From NCBI GenBank assembly GCA_040384645.1, contig JAZKIX010000124.1, positions 1-40,259 of the forward strand: a stretch of DNA of 40,259 nt, in the 5' to 3' direction. Below are positions 35,621 to 40,259 of this stretch, one piece after another. Every line of letters starts with the position of its first letter. The first letter of the stretch is position 1. A program made the translations under genes and the position numbers. This stretch comes from JAZKIX01 sp040384645. Its GTDB lineage: Bacteria > Pseudomonadota > Gammaproteobacteria > Burkholderiales > Burkholderiaceae_D. The notes beneath the pieces are model-generated. The model saw only the letters and a program-made list of their open reading frames with translations. It was not told where the DNA came from and did no database searches.

Positions 35621-36907
35621 ATGACCTCCAATAACGACACTCTGTTTGCACGCGCCCAACTCACCACGCCTGGCGGCGTCAATTCTCCGGTTCGAGCCTT
35701 TCGCTCGGTGGGCGGCACACCGCGCTTCATCAAGCGTGCAGACGGGCCATATTTCTGGGATGCCGACGACAAGCGCTATATCGATTACATCGGTTCGTGG
35801 GGGCCGGCGATCGTTGGCCATGCGCATCCGGTAGTGGTCAAGGCAGTGCAAGATGCAGCTGCACGCGGCCTCAGTTTTGGTGCGCCGACCGAAGGCGAAA
35901 TCGAAATGGCGGAAGAAATTTGCCGTCTGGTGCCATCGATTGAACAAGTGCGGCTGGTATCGAGCGGCACCGAAGCCACCATGAGCGCCTTACGTCTAGC
36001 GCGCGGTGCCACCGGGCGCGACAAAATCGTCAAATTTGAAGGTTGCTACCACGGTCACGCCGATTCCTTATTGGTCAAGGCCGGCAGTGGCTTACTCACT
36101 TTCGGCAACCCGACCTCGGCCGGCGTACCGGAAGATTTCGTCAAGCATACGCTGGTACTGGACTACAACCACACGCAACAACTGGAAGACGCTTTCAAGA
36201 ATTTAGGCGACCAAATCGCTTGCGTCATTGTCGAGCCAGTCGCCGGCAATATGAACTTGATCAAGGCCACGCCCGACTTCCTGCACACCATGCGCCGCCT
36301 CTGTACCGAACATGGCACCGTGCTTATTTTCGACGAAGTCATGTCTGGGTTTCGTGTTGCGCTCGGCGGTGCCCAAGCCTTGTACGGCATCACACCCGAT
36401 ATCACTGCGCTGGGCAAGGTGATTGGCGGCGGCTTGCCGGTCGCGGCCTTTGGCGGGCGCACCGACTTGATGCAGCGCATGGCGCCCTTGGGAGCGGTGT
36501 ATCAAGCCGGCACCTTGTCCGGCAACCCTGTCGCCGTCGCGGCCGGCATGAGCACCCTCAAGCTAATCCAGGCACCGGGTTTTTACGAAGCACTGGCGGC
36601 CCAAACCCGCAAATTGGCCGACGGTCTGGCCAGCGCCGCACAAGTGGCCGGCGTAGACTTTTGCGCCGATGCAATCGGCGGCATGTTCGGCCTGTATTTC
36701 AGCAAACAGATCCCAACCTCGTATGCCGAAATGATGGCTGGTAACAAGCTGCAATTCAATGCCTTCTTCCATGCCATGCTGGACGAAGGGGTGTACTTTG
36801 CACCGGCCGCATTTGAAGCGGGCTTTGTTTCGGCCGCCCACGATGACGTTGTCATCGCAGCCACAATCGACGCCGCTAAACGCGTGTTTTCACGGTTACA
36901 CAACTAA
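35621..36907 (+). CDS. hemL: Glutamate-1-semialdehyde 2,1-aminomutase
   Basis: 428 residues, class III PLP aminotransferase fold. Motifs include FARAQLTTPGGVNSPVRAF at the N-terminus, SSGTEATMSALRLARG, CYHGHADSLLVKAGSG, IFDEVMSGFR and the PLP-lysine segment GKVIGGGLPVAAFGG (Lys about 267). It converts glutamate-1-semialdehyde to 5-aminolevulinate, the C5 route into haem. It starts with an ATG at 35621 and is followed by a branched hairpin at 36938-36992 and repeat copy E. Confidence 0.97.
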   Translation: MTSNNDTLFARAQLTTPGGVNSPVRAFRSVGGTPRFIKRADGPYFWDADDKRYIDYIGSWGPAIVGHAHPVVVKAVQDAAARGLSFGAPTEGEIEMAEEICRLVPSIEQVRLVSSGTEATMSALRLARGATGRDKIVKFEGCYHGHADSLLVKAGSGLLTFGNPTSAGVPEDFVKHTLVLDYNHTQQLEDAFKNLGDQIACVIVEPVAGNMNLIKATPDFLHTMRRLCTEHGTVLIFDEVMSGFRVALGGAQALYGITPDITALGKVIGGGLPVAAFGGRTDLMQRMAPLGAVYQAGTLSGNPVAVAAGMSTLKLIQAPGFYEALAAQTRKLADGLASAAQVAGVDFCADAIGGMFGLYFSKQIPTSYAEMMAGNKLQFNAFFHAMLDEGVYFAPAAFEAGFVSAAHDDVVIAATIDAAKRVFSRLHN

Positions 36908-36937
36908 CGCCGACCACAGCACCTGCCATTTGCGCTA

Positions 36938-36992
36938 TAACGCCAGCACAAGGTAACGGCCTGGCATCGCCTTGATGCCGGCGCGGGCGTTA
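36938..36992 (+). other. Branched hairpin downstream of hemL
   Basis: The outer stem TAACGCC (36938-36944) pairs with GGCGTTA (36986-36992). Inside is a second stem, GGCATC (63-68) with GATGCC (74-79), extended by GCC/GGC across one bulge. It starts 31 nt after the hemL stop. No T-run follows, so it may be a transcript-end stabiliser or an unrelated extragenic palindrome. Confidence 0.45.
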
Positions 36993-37048
36993 CGCTGTTT
37001 ACGGCACTGATGGAAGCAGCGGAGGGCCTTGGAAAACGGCTAAGAGCC

Positions 37049-37124
37049 AAAATATACTCCCGCATGTATATTTAAAGAGGCTTTAATAACGTGCGGGAAC
37101 GGCATCGTTTTGCCATATACCCCG
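37049..37124 (+). repeat. 63-bp-spaced intergenic repeat, copy E
   Basis: On the plus strand the stem AAATATAC (37050-37057) pairs perfectly with GTATATTT (37066-37073). The loop contains TCCCGCA, which is the exact complement of TGCGGGA in the core (37092-37098). The copy ends in GCCATATACCCC. The ATAC motifs are 63 bp apart. It lies between the convergent hemL and mgtC. Confidence 0.87.
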
Positions 37125-37176
37125 TTATTTTTATAACAGCGCCGGATCCAACGCAATAAAATTTATCAAATGCGGT

Positions 37177-37917
37177 TTAATTGCGCGCATGCGACAAATC
37201 AAACCGGTCGACGCCGTCAAATTCCGCCATATTGGTCGCTAGCACCGTCAACGGTTCCCTAATGCGCGTACGCAATGCAACTACCACGAAATGCCACTCT
37301 AACTGACCCGCATCGTAAGTCACCCGCACCGAGCCGCTGGCCAGCTGATAGCCATGCGTCATCACGAAGCCATTGATGGTTTCCATATGCGGCACAAAAT
37401 CTTTCTTGAACTTGATGGATACCGCGACCGCATGGCGCGACGGCAACCAGTTTTCCAACATCGAAATCCACACCATGCAAATCGCCACCAAGGCTGCCAG
37501 CACAATACCTGCCACATAAAATCCGATGCCGATCATGATCCCGATCACCGATGCCGCCCACAATGAGGCAGCGGTCGTCAGGCCGCTGATGCTAAAGCCT
37601 TCTTTCATGATCACACCCGCACCGAGGAAACCGATCCCAGTGACGATGCCCTGCACCACTCTGGTCGGATCCGTACCGCCACCGCCAAAATGGCCGCCAA
37701 ACCAAAATTCTGGATAACCCGAAATCACCGTCAGCGATGCCGACGCCATGCACACCAGCCCATAAGTACGCATCCCCGCAGCACGGCCGTGGTACGAGCG
37801 TTCGTAGCCGACCAGCAAACCCAGCAATAGGGCGCCGGACAGGTTCAAGATGATGATGAGGTTGGTGGTCAGTTCAGGGCCAACCCAATAGGAGGCCAGC
37901 ATTTCGAGTGACAGCAT
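37177..37917 (-). CDS. mgtC: MgtC/SapB family membrane protein
   Basis: 246 residues. The N-terminal part holds four or five membrane segments with the MgtC/SapB signatures LLGLLVGYERSYHGRAAGMRTYGLV and GIGFLGAGVIMKEGFSISGLTTAASLWAASVIGI. The C-terminal ~80 residues are soluble and ACT-like. MgtC proteins support growth in low Mg2+ or inside host cells, in some species by inhibiting the F-ATP synthase; they are not proven Mg2+ transporters. The ATG has AAAGGAG 8 nt upstream, a very strong ribosome-binding site. A GGCATT/AATGCC hairpin lies just upstream in the leader. Direct repeat copies E and F bracket the gene. Confidence 0.9.
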   Translation of the reverse strand: MLSLEMLASYWVGPELTTNLIIILNLSGALLLGLLVGYERSYHGRAAGMRTYGLVCMASASLTVISGYPEFWFGGHFGGGGTDPTRVVQGIVTGIGFLGAGVIMKEGFSISGLTTAASLWAASVIGIMIGIGFYVAGIVLAALVAICMVWISMLENWLPSRHAVAVSIKFKKDFVPHMETINGFVMTHGYQLASGSVRVTYDAGQLEWHFVVVALRTRIREPLTVLATNMAEFDGVDRFDLSHARN

Positions 37918-37947
37918 GATTCAGGCTCCTTTCAAAGAAAACGCCAT

Positions 37948-37965
37948 GGCATTAAAGCCAATGCC
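37948..37965 (-). promoter_or_regulatory. Small hairpin in the mgtC leader
   Basis: Perfect 6-bp stem GGCATT (37948-37953) with AATGCC (37960-37965) and a 6-nt loop, about 31 nt upstream of the mgtC start codon. It could modulate mgtC translation or transcription; this is inference. Confidence 0.35.
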
Positions 37966-37975
37966 TGACAACCTT

Positions 37976-38052
37976 TAAATAATACTCCGGCGTGTAATTT
38001 TCCAACGCCAATAGATACGTGGGATGCGGGCACATTTCCCCCTATACTCCCT
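37976..38052 (+). repeat. 63-bp-spaced intergenic repeat, copy F (most diverged)
   Basis: On the plus strand the copy reads ATACTCCGGCGTGTAATTTT, core ACGTGGGATGCGGG, end CCTATACTCCC. The ATAC motifs (37982 and 38044) are 62 bp apart, one less than the other copies. It lies between mgtC and the corA stop codon, antisense to both. Confidence 0.72.
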
Positions 38053-38059
38053 TACCACA

Positions 38060-39028
38060 CTACTTCAACCAACCGCGCCGCCGGAAATACCAAAACGGCG
38101 TCACCGCCGAGGCCAGCATCAACACGAGCGCAAAGGGATAACCCAGCGACCAGTCCAGCTCCGGGAACCAGGCTTTGAAATTCATGCCATAGATGCTGGC
38201 GATCAAGGTTGGCGGCAGGAACGCGACACTGGCGACCGAGAATATCTTGATGATTTTATTCTGATTGATGTTGATGAAACCGACGGTGGCATCCATCAGG
38301 AAGTTGATTTTATCGAACAGGAAAGAGGTATGGCCGTCGAGCGATTCGATGTCGCGCAAGATCTGGCGCGCCTCTTCGAATTGTTCGGCATTGAGCAAGC
38401 GGCCGCGCATCAAAAAGCTGACGGCGCGCCGCGTGTCCATCATATTGCGGCGGATGCGGCCGTTCAAATCCTCTTCGTGCGCGATGGAATTGAGTGCTGC
38501 GGCGGCGTCTTGGTCGGTAAATTGTTCTTGCAGCACGCGGCCGCTGACTTCTTCCAAGTTTTGATAAATCCCTTCCAGAGCATCGGCCGAATATTCGGCA
38601 TCGGTGGCGTACAGGTCGAGCAAGACATCCATGTAATCGGCAATCGAACCGGGGCGCGAACGGGCCCGCATCCGCACCAGCCGGAACACCGGCAAGTCGT
38701 CGGTATGGACCGAGAACAGCATGCTTTTAGCCAGGATAAAAGCGACGGTGACGATGCGCGAAGGGCCGTCGTCTTCTTCCAGCAAAAAATCGGTGCGCAG
38801 ATGCAGATGGCCGTTTTCGGCTTCGTAATAACGGGCCGACGCTTCGATATCCTTGACCTCGTCTTCACCGGGCAAGGTGACGCCATACATTGCCTTGACC
38901 CACAGGCGCTCGTCTTCATTCGGGTCGGTCAAGTCGACCCACACTGGTGCCACTTTTTCAAGATCGGCACGGCTGTCGATGGGAACTTGATTGAGCCGGC
39001 CATTTTGCAAAACAAAAACGTTGATCAT
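38060..39028 (-). CDS. corA: CorA family magnesium/divalent cation transporter
   Basis: 322 residues. A large cytoplasmic N-terminal domain (MINVFVLQNGRLNQV, PVWVDLTDPNEDERLWV, LFSVHTDDLPVFRLVRMRAR) is followed by a long helix and two C-terminal membrane segments with the selectivity motif YGMNFKAWFPELDW between them, and a basic tail (WYFRRRGWLK). It is a pentameric Mg2+ channel of the inner membrane. It ends next to repeat copy F and is followed by mgtC in the same orientation, so the two may belong to one Mg2+-responsive unit. Confidence 0.95.
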   Translation of the reverse strand: MINVFVLQNGRLNQVPIDSRADLEKVAPVWVDLTDPNEDERLWVKAMYGVTLPGEDEVKDIEASARYYEAENGHLHLRTDFLLEEDDGPSRIVTVAFILAKSMLFSVHTDDLPVFRLVRMRARSRPGSIADYMDVLLDLYATDAEYSADALEGIYQNLEEVSGRVLQEQFTDQDAAAALNSIAHEEDLNGRIRRNMMDTRRAVSFLMRGRLLNAEQFEEARQILRDIESLDGHTSFLFDKINFLMDATVGFININQNKIIKIFSVASVAFLPPTLIASIYGMNFKAWFPELDWSLGYPFALVLMLASAVTPFWYFRRRGWLK

Positions 39029-39061
39029 GGTTTCTTTCAGCCGGGCGTTTTAATGAATACC

Positions 39062-39079
39062 GGCAGCATGATGGCTGCC
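39062..39079 (-). promoter_or_regulatory. Small hairpin upstream of corA
   Basis: GGCAGC (39062-39067) and GCTGCC (39074-39079) form a perfect 6-bp stem with a 6-nt loop, about 34 nt upstream of the corA start. It may be the end of the mtgA transcript or a corA leader structure; no T-run of note is present. Confidence 0.3.
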
Positions 39080-39216
39080 ACGAAAATTTTGCTAGCCGAA
39101 CGAGATTGTCGACGTTTTTCTGCTTCGGCACAGATCAATGAAGCAGATTGATGTGCACGGTCTTGACCGCCTCGCGCATCCACCGCTTTCTATCCATTTT
39201 TTATCTGGTTGATCTA

Positions 39217-39912
39217 CTACGGCAATTCCGCCGCCCCCATCCGGTGCTGGATCAAGGCACTACGACGCGCCAGATAGGCCGAACTGCGATGCTTGTCATA
39301 AAAGCGCGGGTTAGGCAACATGACCGCCAATTGCGCCGCTTGTCCTGTACTCAAATTGGCCGCGCTGGTACCGTAATAATGGCGCGCTGCTGCCTCGGCA
39401 CCGAAAACACCGCTGCCGAATTCGACCACGTTCAGGTAGATTTCAAAGATACGATCCTTGTCCATCCAGAACTCAAGCATGTAAGTAATGATGAATTCTT
39501 GCCCTTTGCGGATATAGCTGCGCGAACCGGACAGAAACAAGTTCTTGGCCAGTTGCTGCGTGATGGTAGAACCGCCGGCCACCACCTTGCCCTTCTTGCT
39601 ATTTTTTTTGAAGGCCTTTTCGATTGCCTCGAAATCGACGCCTTCATGTTCGGCAAAATTGGCATCTTCGGAAGCGATTACCGCGCGCTTGAGATTATTC
39701 GAAATGCGCTTATACGGCACCCAGGTGTGCTGCAATTTGGCGTTGGGGTTTTTCTCTTGCAGCACACTCAGTTGATGTCGCATGAAGCTCGTTGAATCGG
39801 GGTCGTTATTGACCCACCAGCCGATTTGCAAGAAAAAATATACTTGCACCAGCACGACCAGCGCCACGACAGCAAGCACCGTCCACAACAAGGTGCGCCG
39901 CAGCTTTTTCAT
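39217..39912 (-). CDS. mtgA: Monofunctional biosynthetic peptidoglycan transglycosylase
   Basis: 231 residues. The N-terminal signal anchor is TLLWTVLAVVALVVLVQVYFFL. The GT51 motifs are AVIASEDANFAEHEGVD (catalytic Glu), GGSTITQQLAKNLFLS and EIYLNVVEFGSGVFG. It polymerises lipid II into glycan strands in the periplasm. Its ATG immediately follows the aroE stop codon (TAG then ATG), so the pair is translationally coupled, an arrangement usual in betaproteobacteria. Confidence 0.96.
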   Translation of the reverse strand: MKKLRRTLLWTVLAVVALVVLVQVYFFLQIGWWVNNDPDSTSFMRHQLSVLQEKNPNAKLQHTWVPYKRISNNLKRAVIASEDANFAEHEGVDFEAIEKAFKKNSKKGKVVAGGSTITQQLAKNLFLSGSRSYIRKGQEFIITYMLEFWMDKDRIFEIYLNVVEFGSGVFGAEAAARHYYGTSAANLSTGQAAQLAVMLPNPRFYDKHRSSAYLARRSALIQHRMGAAELP

Positions 39913-40259
39913 CTACAAAGCCCCGCGCAAATCGGCCAGCACGGTACTGGTTTCTGGCCGAACGCCGCGCCATAGATAGAACGCGGCGGCGGCCTGTTCC
40001 ACCAACATGCCCAAGCCGTCGCACGTCTGGGCACCGTGTTGCACAGCAAATTGCATAAATACAGTCGCTTGCGCGCCATACATTATGTCGTAGGCCAGCG
40101 AATCCGGGCCGAATACGCAGGCTGGAATCGGCGGCACATCAGCGTTCAGGCTCGCTGAAGTGGCATTGATGACAAGGTCGAAAGACGTCGATAAGGCGCT
40201 GAAGCTGCAAGCGGCAATCGGGCCGTGAAACGCGAACTGATCGGCCAACTGCTGCGCTT
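39913..40259 (-). CDS. aroE: Shikimate dehydrogenase (partial, 5' end outside window)
   Basis: The last ~115 codons of AroE, open to the window edge. The sequence includes FDLVINATSASLNADVPPIP, YDIMYGAQATVFMQFA and the C-terminal DGLGMLVEQAAAAFYLWRGVRP (the G-x-x-M-L-V-x-Q-A motif). It reduces 3-dehydroshikimate to shikimate with NADPH. It is upstream of and coupled to mtgA. Confidence 0.93.
   Translation of the reverse strand, partial: AQQLADQFAFHGPIAACSFSALSTSFDLVINATSASLNADVPPIPACVFGPDSLAYDIMYGAQATVFMQFAVQHGAQTCDGLGMLVEQAAAAFYLWRGVRPETSTVLADLRGAL

Noticed and set aside
36043..36744. 233-codon plus-strand open frame
   Set aside because: It is an out-of-frame shadow of hemL with an arginine-rich translation and no motif.
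1394..38052. Reading the six-copy repeat as a MITE with terminal inverted repeats
   Set aside because: The ends are direct (ATACT...ATACC), not inverted, and no target-site duplication is visible.
1394..38052. Reading the six-copy repeat as a CRISPR array or tandem repeat
   Set aside because: Copies are single, kilobases apart and in both orientations.
38024..39151. 375-codon plus-strand open frame
   Set aside because: It lies antisense over the whole of corA, whose protein has clear family motifs; the plus-strand translation shows no recognisable domain.

Overview
The gene content and order suggest a betaproteobacterium of the order Burkholderiales, most likely family Oxalobacteraceae (Herminiimonas/Undibacterium-like). 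The assignment rests on the run yqgE-ruvX-pyrR-pyrB-pyrX-plsC, the rubredoxin/pilG-H-I-J-chpA block divergent from a ThiD-like gene and hemL, the moderate GC content, and protein sequence character. This is a judgement from memory; no database was searched. The window is chromosomal and dense. No rRNA, tRNA, CRISPR array, phage gene or transposase was seen.

Layout. (1) 1-4373, minus strand: type II secretion genes gspE-F-G-H-I (gspI cut by the window edge). (2) 4526-7582, plus: a large secreted multidomain protein of unknown function with Ig-like modules and a possible glycosidase-like half. It converges, with 2 nt between stop codons, on (3) 7585-16421, minus: a surface-polysaccharide locus transcribed rfbB-rfbA-rfbC-rfbD (dTDP-L-rhamnose), a GT4 glycosyltransferase, a WcaJ-type polyprenyl-phosphate sugar transferase, then two unrecognised membrane proteins. 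(4) apaH (plus). (5) 17401-22257, minus: yqgE, ruvX, pyrR, pyrB, a zinc-ligand-less dihydroorotase paralogue (pyrX) and plsC. (6) phr photolyase (plus), converging through a strong bidirectional terminator on (7) 24002-34226, minus: the Pil-Chp chemosensory operon pilG-pilH-pilI-pilJ-chpA controlling type IV pili. (8) Rubredoxin (minus), divergent from a degenerate ThiD homologue and hemL (plus). (9) mgtC and corA (Mg2+ related), mtgA, and the 3' end of aroE, all minus.

The most notable signal is not a gene. Six copies of a ~75-bp intergenic element (1394-1470, 10292-10369, 18177-18252, 23855-23931, 37049-37124, 37976-38052) align almost without gaps. Each starts with an ATACT-loop-(A/T)GTAT hairpin, has a central GTGCGG/CTGCGG core, and ends in a second ATACCCC/ATACTCC/ATACTGC motif. 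The two ATAC motifs are exactly 63 bp apart in five copies and 62 in the sixth. Copies occur in both orientations and never inside a gene, although one reaches the gspF stop codon. I do not recognise it as a named family.

Three runs of ten Ns (2430-2439, 3054-3063, 26748-26757) are scaffold joins inside gspF, gspE and chpA. The gspE and chpA frames change across them, so these genes look broken but are probably intact in the organism. No gene-free stretch exceeds 300 bases. The longest are 30181-30455 (a long hairpin), 36908-37176 (a branched hairpin and a repeat copy), 10190-10441 (a repeat copy) and 4374-4621 (an inverted repeat).
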